Positions 24,038 to 34,072 of a DNA stretch of 64,000 bases are shown in pieces (position 1 is the first letter of the stretch; every line of letters starts with the position of its first letter). The stretch is taken from NCBI GenBank assembly GCA_018340375.1, contig JAFFJZ010000006.1, positions 15,394,001 through 15,458,000 on the forward strand, written 5' to 3'. Both the position numbers and the translations under genes were made by a program. The notes below the pieces were generated by a model. It was not told where the DNA came from. It ran no database searches and saw only the letters and a program-made list of their open reading frames with translations. Source of the DNA: Gonatopus flavifemur (lineage: Eukaryota > Arthropoda > Insecta > Hymenoptera > Dryinidae).

Positions 24038-24580
24038 CACAAAACGTAGGCTGTAGGATGATTTGAAGATAACTCATAAAAAGAATCGGCGGGCAAAGAG
24101 CTGGAGGTCAAAGTTTTTATCCGAAAACATTCTACTAAGAAAAGTAAGTTTCGTAAAAAATAGTGACGGTTCGTCGCTAAATCTAAATAAGATGCGGAAT
24201 AAACAAAATTCGACGATTGGTGGAAGTTTTTCCACAAAATCAATTATCATTGATTGTCGATTTTGTCGAATTTTTTATTTTGCGTTTTACTCCGGTTTAT
24301 CGACGAACTGTAACTATTTTTGACAAAACTTTCCTTGATAGAATGTTTCCGGATCAAAACTGTGACCTCCAGCTTTTTGCCCGCCGTTTTTTTTTATGAC
24401 CCTGGTGAAAATGAAGCGTTGAAGCGCGACGAAAACGCAAGCAAAAAGTCATCTAAGCGTAATTTAGCAGGAAATTAGAACATTTTTTCACGTTTCATTT
24501 GTTTCAATACTCGCTTCCTTCACTTTTAGATTTTCACCAGGGGAGTTATCTTCCAGCCATCCTACAGCCGCCATTTTGTG
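24038..24580. mobile_element. Long foldback element, arm interrupted by a MITE
   Basis: The left arm runs through GGCTGTAGGATG, GAAGATAACTCATAAAAA and GCGGGCAAAGAGCTGGAGGT. The right arm carries the complements in order, ending at CCATTTTGTG. In the right arm ATGA|GTTATCTTCC is split by the element at 24400-24542. Confidence 0.8.
24400..24542. mobile_element. CCCTGGTG-class MITE in a hairpin arm (GA duplication)
   Basis: CCCTGGTGAAAATGAAGCG to TTTTCACCAGGG, with GA on both sides. Interior with GAAGCGCGACGAAAACGC and CGCTTCC words. The opposite hairpin arm shows the unoccupied site. Confidence 0.85.
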
Positions 24581-24694
24581 GTTAGAAATGATAAAAAAAT
24601 TGATTTAAATACTTTGATATTGTATTAATAGACCTACAAAGTTTCATTGTAATTGAATAAAAACTTCATAATACAAAAAACGATTTTTTACATG

Positions 24695-25421
24695 CCCTGG
24701 TAGAAATTTTTGCTAGTGAATAATGAGGTACTTACGAGTTTATCTCTTCTACTCATAAGGCACTAGTGAGGAGAACTCACAAGGTACTCACTAGAATGTA
24801 ACACTCCAACTAACTAGATTCCATTCATCAAAACTAGTGAAACGGTCATCGTTATCTAACGAGGAACTTATTAGAAACTAATATGGCACTTGTGAGAATG
24901 ATTAGGGTAAAAATAAAAACTTATTATCGGATTTATAATTGATTCAGATGTATTCTCAATCTGAACAAATTTGCTTCAACTCAGAGAATTTTTTCATTTG
25001 AGAGGAGGAATTTTTTTTCATTGGAGAGGATTCTATTTTCAGAATAAAGAGACTTGTTTTCAATTTGATTAATGATTTCTTTTAGTGTACATGCATGAAA
25101 CATTTTTTTACCATTCACCCAGAAAAATTAATTAATCCAAATATGAATCTAATAAATGTTTGGCGAATCTAATGAATAATATTGATCTAATAAATAAGAC
25201 TGTTTATCAATTATTTTAGTTAATAATATATAAATCTAATCTTAGTAATGTTTGGATTAACATTGCAAGAAATTCACAAGTTTCATCCAAACATTACCAG
25301 TCAGATAAGATTTACAAGTGATTCATTAGTCGCTCACTAGTTTTATTTGAATATAGTTTTAGTTTTCCCCTGCGAATAATTCACGAGTCATGAGGAAGAA
25401 CTTGTAATATTTTTACTAGAG
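24695..25421. mobile_element. Possible CCCTGGTAG-class element with ACTAGTGAG repeats
   Basis: CCCTGGTAGAAATTTTTGCTAG faces a diverged complement (ATATTTTTACTAGAG) at the right. The interior near both ends repeats ACTAGTGA and CACTAG words around an AT-rich centre. Flanking dinucleotides differ (TG and TA), so the limits are uncertain. Confidence 0.4.
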
Positions 25422-26254
25422 TATATTGACCTTCTTGATATAGTAACGCACTTCACGGTACCCATGTTGTCTCACGATTTCTTCAGGGTGATTTTATCGA
25501 ATTCCCCAGTTTTTCCACCATACGCAAACTCAACTGAACGTTTCGTCGATGACGAATTTGATTTTTTAGAAGCAATTTTTCACGACACACGAATGAAAAG
25601 AACGAACGAAAAACGGAAGAGAATCTTCGACGAGGAACCAGTCGTTGTACGTTATTCCTCGGGAGTGCAGTGAGTGCTATCGTTTTCGGTTCTCCCGATT
25701 CGGTGAAACGATTATGGATCGTTGACAGGGAACGTGCTATGGCGTTTTGCGTTTCGTAAAACTGCATTTCAGGATATATACGTATATTCAAACCATCACT
25801 ATCGCGAGATACAACGCATTTATATTCATTGGTACGTATGAAACCAAATAGCATTTTGTAATTTCGCACAATTTCCATACATTACGTGACGTTGCGGTGT
25901 TGCTCTCTTTTTCTCTTCCTCTCTTTATTCCGTCATTTCGCTGAAATTTGATGAATTTTAATATTCGGATAAAAAATTTCATCTCCATTTTATCACGCGT
26001 TCACGTTTGTTTGACAAAAAAAAAGTGTCCTGGTGTTTTCGGTGTTCTCCAATTGGTTTGAAATTGTTGCATATTTGAATTCATTATTTAATACTGTAGA
26101 AATACGTATACTAATCGGATGTTTGTGATATACTGTAGTACAGCTAAAACGTTTTCGTGGAGAACAAACTGACTGGCCCTTGATGCAGTGATGCGAAATC
26201 ATGGAAATTCTAATCGGGAGATATGGTATCGGAAAGTCGGGAGATTGAAATATA
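25422..26254. other. No gene seen
   Basis: Open frames of up to 131 codons on the minus strand have no recognisable motif and no splice context. Nothing else stands out. Confidence 0.4.
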
Positions 26255-26532
26255 CACTGTAAACATTTTTTTTTAAATTTACCACTTTCAAAGTGGTAAC
26301 GAATATTACCTACTCTCAAAGTGACGTTTTTCCATTAATATGAATGTGAATTCTCTACTATGAATGTAAAATTCATCCAGACCCTGGTGAAAATGGAAAC
26401 TGAAATGGAGGGTGGATGAAAAGTATGGTGGAGCGTAACAGAGACGTTAATGAAAAGTGAACAAAAAGTGAATAGAACGGTTTCGAAGAGGACTTGAAGT
26501 GAAGTTTGGAACAAAAAAAGTGTATAAACACT

Positions 26533-26600
26533 TGGCGAGTTTCGAACCCATGATTTTCATCATTGCAATCCAGCGTCTTACCTGTTCAACCATGGAATGC
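26533..26600 (-). pseudogene. tRNA-like / SINE-head relic
   Basis: On the minus strand TGGTTGAACAGGTAAGACGC resembles an A box and GGGTTCGAAACTC a B box, at tRNA spacing. The anticodon arm (CTGGATTGCAATGATG) no longer pairs. It could derive from a tRNA gene or a tRNA-derived SINE. Confidence 0.45.
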
Positions 26601-26672
26601 TATGATTCCTGACAGTTTGAAACCGATACTCAAACTCTGTATGGAATGATTTGCATTACCTTTCATGGAACG

Positions 26673-26781
26673 CAGCGTTGCCAGCCTCTTGCTTTTTTCC
26701 GATGGATCAGCGTACCACGTACAGCTGTTGAATGGAACGGCCGATGACGGAAGTAGAAAAAAGCAGGAGCTGGCATCCCTG
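26673..26781. mobile_element. hAT-type MITE with 8-bp duplication ATGGAACG
   Basis: CAGCGTTGCCAGCCTCTTGC faces the complement of CAGGGATGCCAGCTCCTGC. Perfect ATGGAACG lies immediately on both sides (26665-26672 and 26782-26789). 109 bp, nested in the 26382-26964 element. Confidence 0.88.
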
Positions 26782-27601
26782 ATGGAACGTAACAGTACTC
26801 TTCCCAAAACGGCATTGACCGTTTATAAAGCGTATTGATAACGTATAATTTCAGTACTGTACAACAAGCAATTATTTACGCTTCAGCAAGAGAATTGATT
26901 GAACCTTTTCACGTTTCTTCTCAGCTTCGATTGCGCTTACTACGAGCGTATATTTTCACCAGGGGAAACAAATGTGAATTCCCTTCATTCAGTGTAAGAA
27001 TTTTATCAAAAATCTGTAATTTTACAACTGTCTATAAATACGTCACTTTCAATGCAGGGAACTTTATTACCTACTTTGAAAGTGAAGTTTTTACCAATTT
27101 TATGATAAGTTTACAAATGTGCTGTAATATGCCGATATTCAGAGTAGTGTATTTACAAAATTTTTGTGAAAATCCAACTTGGTCTTTGTATGTTGCCCAC
27201 ATTCAGAATTATGATATTACAAATTTTTTCAAATTAGATTTACAATTAGGAACGGGAAATCTCGTTTTCGATTTTTCACAGTGTAGGTAGCACGATTTCT
27301 GGAAAGAAAGAGGAATCTTCATGTTAAAAATCCAGTCTTTCTACATAATTTTTGTAATTTTCCTTGGATAAATCAGATTGACGCGCTAGCATATTTGTAA
27401 TTGGAATTGCTTTTGCTCCACTTGTTGTTCAATGCTCTAAATAGTACTCGCTCCGCTCGCCCTTCATTGCCTTAAATGACGCCCTACCACTGCTCACCAT
27501 TCAGTGCTTCAAACGAGAAGTAATTGAAAGAGCAGAGAACTCAGAAAAATCTAGAATAACCTTTGAAATTTGATATTTCTGCGGGGAAGAACGAATAATT
27601 T

Positions 27602-27763
27602 CCCTGGCGAAAATCCAAAAGTGGAGGAAACGGGGAATGGGGCAAATGACGCAAAAAAATGTTTCAATTCTCTCCTAAATCACGACTAGATGACTCTTTG
27701 TTACGCTTAGATGACTCTCAACTTACGCTTTGGTCGCGCTTCAACGCTTCATTTTCACCAGGG
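27602..27763. mobile_element. CCCTGGTG-class MITE
   Basis: CCCTGGCGAAAATCC to GCTTCATTTTCACCAGGG, with TTACGCTTTGG and GCGCTTCAACGC inside. Flanks are TT and TC, so the duplication is imperfect or absent. Confidence 0.65.
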
Positions 27764-27792
27764 TCGTTAACAGGCAGAAGAACGGAAGATTT

Positions 27793-27915
27793 TGTTGAAC
27801 TAATTAGGAAACCTTTGAAATTCAGCCTAAAGTCAGTATTTCAGGAAACAGGGAAGGAAATCGGAAGATCTCGCGAAAAATCGGGAGGTTACACAACAGT
27901 GTCTGACGAGTTGAA
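27793..27915 (+). repeat. Dispersed repeat shared with 43700-43830 (inverted)
   Basis: TTAGGAAACCTTTGAAATT through CGGAAGATCTCGCGA is clearly related to the minus strand of 43700-43830. Both copies leave a short open frame with similar peptides (KPLKFSxKSVF). I see no coding support beyond the shared DNA. Confidence 0.6.
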
Positions 27916-27973
27916 AAAAATGACCCAAGATGTGAAATCCAGGGCTTCAAATTCTGCAAATAAAACCTGGCTG

Positions 27974-28070
27974 CCCGGATAACATTTTGAAGCTCCTCCC
28001 TAAGTTTGCGTGCAATTTACGTGCAGGAGCTTATCCATGTGCGTCGTCTTGTGCGGGCATGTTATCTGGG
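27974..28070. mobile_element. Short CCC-terminated element, CCCGGATAACAT class (TG duplication)
   Basis: CCCGGATAACATTTTGAAGC at the left and GCATGTTATCTGGG at the right, TG on both sides. Only 97 bp, with an internal GGAGC/GCTCC hairpin. Same terminus class as 16200-16468. Confidence 0.8.
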
Positions 28071-28244
28071 TGATGACGAATCCTCCATCACATTCTCAAA
28101 ATTCAAGATGGCTGATCCAATTTGGTGGACGAAAATTACAAAAAGCCTCGAAATCAGATGAAAATCGGTATATTGGGGGTTTTAAGGTCGCTGATTTCAA
28201 ATCCATCATCCAATATTCAAAGGTGAAGATGACAGATCCAATAT

Positions 28245-28618
28245 CCCATACAGCACCGGGAGGTTTCCTGAACGTTCAGGGGATGTGCTTGATTTCACAG
28301 AGAACGTGCAAATAACGTCTCAGGATGTTCTAAAAATGTCGCATGTATGTCCCAGAGACATGCAAATGTCTCGGTTAGTTCTATCTATGTCCCCGTGTAA
28401 CTTTGTGGTTTTTCAAAGTTAGTTTTCATGAAAGTACGTTTAGAAGACATGATGAGAATGTCTGGTAGTAGATCAAAAGAACGTGTTTAGAATGTATTCA
28501 AGGATATCTAATAGGAAGGTACTCTAAACGTTTGTAAAATTTGCTTCAGCGGGACCAAAACACGCGAAACCAAGAGCACGTTTTCAAAACGTTCAAAGAA
28601 CTTTCTGTGCTGTCTGGG
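28245..28618. mobile_element. CCC-terminated element, CCCAGACAGCAC class (AT duplication)
   Basis: CCCATACAGCACCGGGAGG to CTGTGCTGTCTGGG, AT on both sides. The interior is rich in GAACGT, ACGTTT and AGACATG words. The terminal 30 bp match the right end of 30285-30676 in inverse orientation. Confidence 0.8.
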
Positions 28619-28667
28619 ATGGTGGATGAAACTTGAAAAAGGTATACTGGGGTTTTTTAAGTCACTA

Positions 28668-28940
28668 CCCTGGTGAAAGGGAAGCGTGTCATAAAGAGTA
28701 ACGGAAGCGTAAGAATGTTTCAGATTACTTTTCTAATACTTCTTACATGCTTCCTACCCACCCTTCAATCACGCTTCCGGGTGAAAAGCCCGAAATTGGT
28801 GTTTCTTCCGATACACTTCACACACTTCAAACATACGTTCGAACCACTCTTAACGCTCGGCATACGCTTCAATCCACGTTCCAAATACTTTCCCACTATG
28901 TCCCCGACACTTTCTATTACACGCTTCCCTTTCACCAGGG
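28668..28940. mobile_element. CCCTGGTG-class MITE (TA duplication)
   Basis: CCCTGGTGAAAGGGAAGCGT and its complement at the right, TA on both sides. Interior words AAGCGT and ACGCTTCC repeat. Confidence 0.88.
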
Positions 28941-29346
28941 TAATTACGAATCCGTCATCCGATTTTTGAAACTCAAGAATAAGAATTCACTCACTACCCA
29001 GACAGCACTCGGATGTTTTGGAAACGTTGATACAATGTTTTCAAGTACATGTGGAATGTTCCTGGAAGGTTCTGAAACATTCATAAAACGTTTTCAAAAC
29101 GTTTTTGGAAAGTGAAAATGTCCGCGAATGTTCAATTTATATTCTCAGAAGAAACTAGAAGAACTTCATAAATTCGATTTCATTAATTATTAAAAATATA
29201 TACTATTTCGTGGAATATTGAGTTTACAGTGTTGGAAGTGATGATGCATTTTAATGAATGAATTCATCCATTAAAATCCATATCTCTTTCATAATTCACT
29301 TTTCATAGAAAGTCATCTATGTACGTGATAAGAGATGTTTACTTAA

Positions 29347-29661
29347 AGCGGCTCCATGGCTGACTGGTTAGCGCACTAACTTTCAGACATGGATGTCCGT
29401 CAGGCTTGGGGGTTCGAATCCCTGACCAATCAGTTACCTTTCTCGCTAGCGGTAATGCCGCGACAGGAGAAATGGCGGTTGGTGGGTCAACCAAAGTTAG
29501 CCCGAAAGCGGATACCACACTGTATAGGGGAGACAGCGGTTGATAGGTCAGGGAATCTTACTTCTGCCGCGTAGGTTAGGTTGGAGGTTTCCTCCCCCGG
29601 TCCAATTGGCCCTGGTAGCGTAAGGTGACCGGGTTAACAAAAATTGATTAAAAAAAAAAAA
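29347..29661 (+). mobile_element. tRNA-derived SINE with 17-bp target duplication
   Basis: A tRNA-like head has A box TGGCTGACTGGTTAGCGC and a perfect B box GGTTCGAATCC. An unrelated body and a run of about 14 A follow. AAGAGATGTTTACTTAA flanks it on both sides (29330-29346 and 29662-29678). Family knowledge: pol III transcribes such elements and a LINE moves them. A second copy lies at 61198-61703. Confidence 0.9.
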
Positions 29662-29899
29662 AAGAGATGTTTACTTAATATTTGATGTGTTGATTACTTA
29701 TAAAATAGTAAATAAGCATTTTGCATAGGTTAAGAACCTAATATATTGGTATTTTGTAGTATATTTCTTGCAAACATACCAATAAAGTTCCTCGAAACCA
29801 ACAAAGAACATTCTTAAAATGTTTTATTCCAAACCAAATATTCAAGTTTCTGAAACGTTTGCAAAACGTTTTCCCGCAAATTAAAACTCATAGAACCAA

Positions 29900-30115
29900 C
29901 CCAAGTAGCACAAGGACTTCTCAAATATGCTATGGTGACTCTATGAATGTGAAAGGGATGTGCGAATGAGACTATTTTGGATAAATTCGTTAAGATATTC
30001 TATGAAGGTGCATAGCACCTAATTATTCGAAACAGTCTCATTTGGAGGTTCTACGCGTGTTTGTAGGATTTTCCAAACACGCTCTTAGCAATCTTAACCT
30101 CTTCTGCTGCTTGGG
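29900..30115. mobile_element. CCCAAGTAGCA-class MITE (AA duplication)
   Basis: CCCAAGTAGCACAAGGACT to CTTCTGCTGCTTGGG, AA on both sides. The interior arms carry GAGACTATTTTGGATAAAT and its diverged complement. 216 bp. Confidence 0.82.
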
Positions 30116-30284
30116 AAAGGGTACCCTAGTAACACACAATCTTCGTCAAACGTTCTGAGAATGTTTGTAGGACGTTTAAATATTCTAGGAACGTTCGGAG
30201 AATATTTTACGCACATTGGTGTTAGTTGGGATACGTTTGATGAACGTGTTGAAAACCTTCGGTGCTGTCTGGGTATACTTCTGA

Positions 30285-30676
30285 TCCCAGATAGCATTGA
30301 AAGTCCTTTGGACGTTTTAGAAACATAATCTTAGTTGTGCGAGCTTCGTCTCCGGGGAGTACGTTTAAAAACGTTTATTTTTGATGCCCTTGAATACGTT
30401 CCCAGTACGTCTTTTTCATCTACTACGGGACGTTATCGTTACGTTCCCCAAACGTGTTTTCATGAAAACTAACCTCTACAAACATATGCGTAGTATCGCA
30501 GAACGTCATTGACATCTTTATCGAACAGGTCCCCAGAACGTCACATGGTGGACATAAATTGAACATCACAGAACATTTGTATGTCCCTGGGACGTACATG
30601 CGACGTTTTTAGAACGTCCTGGGATTCAATTTGAACGTTTTCTGAACGTTCAGAAAACCTCCCGATGCTATCCGGG
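30285..30676. mobile_element. CCCAGATAGCAT-class element (AT duplication)
   Basis: CCCAGATAGCATTGAAAG to CCTCCCGATGCTATCCGGG, AT on both sides. Inverse-orientation relative of 28245-28618. The interior is dense in ACGTT and GAACGT words. Confidence 0.82.
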
Positions 30677-31628
30677 ATATGAAAACAATTGACATGATCG
30701 TCAATGATGCAATTATTTCATTGTAATGATTTCTTCCGACATAACGAGTATTTTTTCCGAGTTCTTCGCTTCATAGAGATTCGAATCAATTATGAAAGTC
30801 TCGTTATTCTTCAGCACACCAAATCACAGCAACAATCCACTCATTTTTCCCATATTACTCGTCCAATGGTCGGTACATTCCAACTTGAAATTCCTGTAAT
30901 TCTTGTTTTCCATCACTATTATCATTACTCTTCCATCATTTTTAATTGAGCGTCGTTGATGTAATTTTAGTTCCATTTGATACGCACAATATGGGATTCG
31001 GTTTTATAATTTCTCATCGTTCCGGTAATATCGTAGGATACGAGAGCGGGTCACGAGAGAATAAAATAAAATTACGGCGAAAAAAGGAGATAGAAATGAT
31101 CTAGACGGAGAGGAAGGGAACTGTTGTTTCGGTTAAACGTATGATAAAAAAGAAGAAACGGAACGATATGAGTACACGTCAATTGAAATGAAAAGATAAA
31201 GTGGATTTAGTTGCAATGGAGAGCAACCTTCGTAGTCTCTGCAAATCTGTGCTTTTGTCGTGAGCTTACATTATAAAGCTCGTCCATTTGTATACCGAAA
31301 CTTTCAAACGAAACCGTACAATTTTCGACGTTCACCTGCAGACGGTCTCGTATTTTCCATTGTGCATTTATGTGTTGTTTAAGCGAAGACGATTCAGCTG
31401 GCACATCCGATTTTACATCTCTACTTTGTTTTTGTTTCCTTCGAGTTTATTCGGTTGGGTTGTACTAGGGCTACAGCACGCGTTGGCTCGTATAACAAAA
31501 CGAATAGGTTTGGTTTTATTCGAAGAACTATATTTTCGATGAATCATGGATTGTTCAAACAGGATTTTTCATTCCATTTCATTATTCGCGATGAAGCGTG
31601 GAAAATAATAATGGGGAGTTTTTCTTTA
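30677..31628. other. No gene seen
   Basis: AT-rich DNA without convincing coding, RNA or terminal-repeat signal. Confidence 0.45.
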
Positions 31629-31851
31629 CACTGTTTGTACATATTATCCCCTCATCGTGGGGGAATTGTTTTTCCATTAAAAATGAAGAATTTTTCCACC
31701 ACTTGAAGGAATTATTTTGTTCTTTTGGGCGTTGAATCCTCCACAAATGAAGGAAAAGTCCACCAACTTATGGTGAAAAATTCCCCATCTGTGGAGGAAC
31801 TTTGCTGCCACCATTTTTTGGGGGAAAATTCCACAATCGTTTTTCACAGCG
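31629..31851. mobile_element. CACTG-type element with CCACC/GGTGG words (TA duplication)
   Basis: CACTGTTTGTAC at the left and TTTTTCACAGCG at the right with TA on both sides. The interior repeats GTGGAGGA and TTCCACCA in both orientations and is related to 23540-23650. Confidence 0.55.
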
Positions 31852-31939
31852 TAGATCAAGAATAAGAATTCCATATGCAATTAGATCGTGAATGGAATGA
31901 TAGCCAATTACAAGTCGATGTGGGTACAAAATCTTATTA

Positions 31940-32037
31940 CGAGGGAAAAATAATTTAGCTGCAGCAGCGGAAGTGGCGAGCACGGACGAGGACTGTCGAG
32001 CCACTTTCGCTGCGGTAGATCAATTATTTTTTCCGTG
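31940..32037. mobile_element. Diverged CACGG-type foldback with TTTAGCTGCAGCAGC arms
   Basis: GGGAAAAATAATTTAGCTGC at the left, AATTATTTTTTCCGTG at the right, with GCGAGCACGGAC centrally. A shorter, older relative of 40482-40706. Confidence 0.6.
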
Positions 32038-32520
32038 TTGCGATCGCGAGCAACTAGAAATCACTTCAAATGATTGTAAAATTTTGCTCGAAGCTCAGTG
32101 TTTGAATTACGAGCATTTTCTTCAAATCCAGATGACTCAGAAGCACTGTGTTCTGCACGCTCGGACATGACGACATTCGCTAAGATCGAATTATCCTATT
32201 CTAATGATGTATCATTGTTCATTTCGCAGCAATATGAATTTGAAGTTGTTGAATTCTAATTGGCTAGAAGCTCAATCTTACACATCTCCCGAAGAGAATA
32301 TGAAGCTCCATAGATCAGACTCAAGCTCTGTTGGAGCTCAAGTTTAGGTTCATGAACATTCGACGAAGGTCCGAAGAACGTTACGATGTTCGCTTGAGAA
32401 TAATTTCAAGGAAGGTTCACGGAACGTTAATTGAAGATTCACCGAAGATTCACTGGAGTTTCAATTTTTCAATGTAAGTTTTTTTCAGTTATCCTTTTTT
32501 CACGAAAAAATAGAGGTTTA

Positions 32521-32898
32521 CCGTACAGCAAAACTACCATCCCTCCACCTAGGACTTGGGTGGAATGGAGGTGGAGAATTGGTGGAGAAATAGGAGCCGT
32601 GGAAATAAGGGAGAAACAAGGGAGAGCCTCCGTTGAGGAAACGAAAAAACGACGGAGAAATGTCCACCTATTATATTTTCAATAAAATTCGTGTTGGTGG
32701 ATTGATACATTCGGATTTGGTTATGTAAATGCACTATTATCAATTTCATTAAAAATAAAGACGGCTGACATTTTTTCGTCGTCTCTCTGTTGCCTCAACG
32801 AAGACTCTCCCTCATTTCCACGACTCTCATTACTCCACCAATTCTCCATCTGCATTCTACCGAAGTTCTAGGTAGGGGATTGGTGGTTGTACTGTACG
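32521..32898. repeat. Foldback, CGTACAGCAAAAC arms, inside the shell
   Basis: CGTACAGCAAAACTACCA at the left faces GGTTGTACTGTACG at the right. GTGGAGAATTGGTGGAG and CGTTGAGG also find complements in the right half. The right end abuts the next element, whose CG duplication uses the last two bases. Confidence 0.65.
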
Positions 32899-33929
32899 CC
32901 CTGTTGAAAAAACCCAGCATGGTCTAACATGGAACCAACGTGGTCCCAGCTGGCTCAATTTGATTCCAAATGGACCAACTTGGTCCCAGCTGGTCCAACT
33001 TCGTTTCACCGTACTGAGCATGATGGGTGGACCAATAACCAACGTGGGACCAACTTGGTTTCAATTGGACCAACTTGGTCCCAGCTGAACCAAGTTGGTT
33101 GCATCATACAGACCGTGATGGATGGCCCAACAACCAATAAGAGACCAATTTGGTTTCAGCCGATGCCAGTTACAGACCATGAGGGCAGTTATTCTCAGTG
33201 TTCCATTTCGACGTGGATTAAATTTTGTGAGAATGCAGCAGTATTTTCGAGTGAAGGGATTTTCCTAAACTTTTCAACTTTGTTCATTGCTACACGGAGA
33301 AAAATGCAGCTCGAAAGGATAGTAATCTTTAATAGAAAATTGGAGAATATTTCTTAAAATCTAAGAATTTTTCTTAAGCTCGTAATAAACATAAAACGGT
33401 TCAGATTTCTCTTGAATATTGCTCGAAGAACAATGGAAAATTATCAATACTTAACAAATATGAAGTTTTCAAAAGTCGCGAATGGAATTTTGCAAAGTGA
33501 ATAACAAAATTCTGTAATTTGAAAATAAGATTCCAAAATTTTGTTATTCACTTTGTAAAATTTCATGCGCGACTTTTGGGAACTTCATATTTGTTTTCAT
33601 GATTTGTTAAGTATTGATAATTTTTCATTGTTTTTCGAGCAATATTCGAGAGAAATCTGAACCGTTTTATGTTTATTACGAGCTTAAGAAAAATTCTTAG
33701 ATTTTAAGAAATATTCTCAGATTTTAAGAAATATTTTCCAATTTTCTATTAAAGATTACTATCCTTTCGAGCCGCATTTTTCTCCGTGTATTTAATGACA
33801 GCTTAACCTGTCAATGAAATTACTTTATTCTTTTTTGATTGAAATCGAGAGGGAAAAGGACTTCATCTATGATGAAAACTGACAGAAGTTTGGATATAAC
33901 TGGGATCCAGCTGGGTTTTTTCAACAGGG
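32899..33929. mobile_element. CCCTGTTG-class element filled with CCAACTTGG tandem repeats (CG duplication)
   Basis: CCCTGTTGAAAAAACCCAGC and its complement GCTGGGTTTTTTCAACAGGG bound 1,031 bp, with CG on both sides. From 32930 to about 33165 the DNA repeats CCAACTTGGTCCCAGCTGG-like units. A second element sits at 33293-33788. Confidence 0.85.
33293..33788. mobile_element. CACGGAG-type foldback (TA duplication)
   Basis: CACGGAGAAAAATGCAGC to GCCGCATTTTTCTCCGTG, TA on both sides. The arms pair over about 200 bp around a centre with ATTTTGTTATTCACTTT. Confidence 0.88.
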
Positions 33930-34072
33930 CGAGCATTTTCAAGCGGACATTCAAACGTTCATCTAAACTTCATGAAACGTTAACAAACCTAAAAGTTGGC
34001 TCCAACGGAGCTTCAGACTGATTTATGTTGATCTATTCTGAACGTTTGTCGGAGCCTCATGTTTTCTTCGGG

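Larger units (their letters stand above)
26382..26964. mobile_element. CCCTGGTG-class element carrying a tRNA-like segment and a hAT MITE (GA duplication)
   Basis: CCCTGGTGAAAATGGAAAC to TATTTTCACCAGGG, flanked by GA on both sides. Larger than its relatives because it contains a tRNA-like piece (26533-26600, minus) and a 109-bp hAT MITE (26673-26781). Confidence 0.8.
26255..27283. mobile_element. CACTG-type element, interrupted (TA duplication)
   Basis: Starts CACTGTAAACATTTTTTT and ends GATTTTTCACAGTG with TA on both sides. Palindromic CACTTTCAAAGTG words lie at both ends (26280, 27045-27090). A 583-bp element (26382-26964) is inserted in it. Confidence 0.75.
27964..28990. repeat. Degenerate tandem repeat (about 130-bp unit) broken by three elements
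   Basis: Units contain ATTCAAGATGGCTGATCCAA, then TGGTGGACGAAAATT, AATCGGTATATTGGGG, and GGTCGCTGA followed by an AATCC-TCATCC stretch. After removing the insertions at 27974, 28245 and 28668, the repeat reads on without gaps. Similar GATGGCGGATCCAATATGG repeats are known from insect genomes. Confidence 0.7.
28997..30272. mobile_element. CCCAGACAGCAC-class element hosting a SINE and another MITE (TA duplication)
   Basis: CCCAGACAGCACTCGGATG at the left and CCTTCGGTGCTGTCTGGG at the right, TA on both sides. The interior has repeated AAACGTT and GAACGTTC words. The SINE (29347-29661) and the element at 29900-30115 are later insertions. Confidence 0.75.
32288..34072. mobile_element. CCCGAAGAGAA-class foldback, outer shell of a nest (CT duplication)
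   Basis: CCCGAAGAGAATATGAAGC at the left and CCTCATGTTTTCTTCGGG at the right, CT on both sides. Arms contain AACGTTAC, GGTTCACGGAACG and CAAGCGGACATTCAAACG as in 16498-17001. Later insertions at 32521-32898 and 32899-33929 fill its centre. Confidence 0.72.

Noticed and set aside
27964..28990. CRISPR-like spaced repeats
   Set aside because: Spacers are transposons with terminal repeats and duplications; the genome is eukaryotic.
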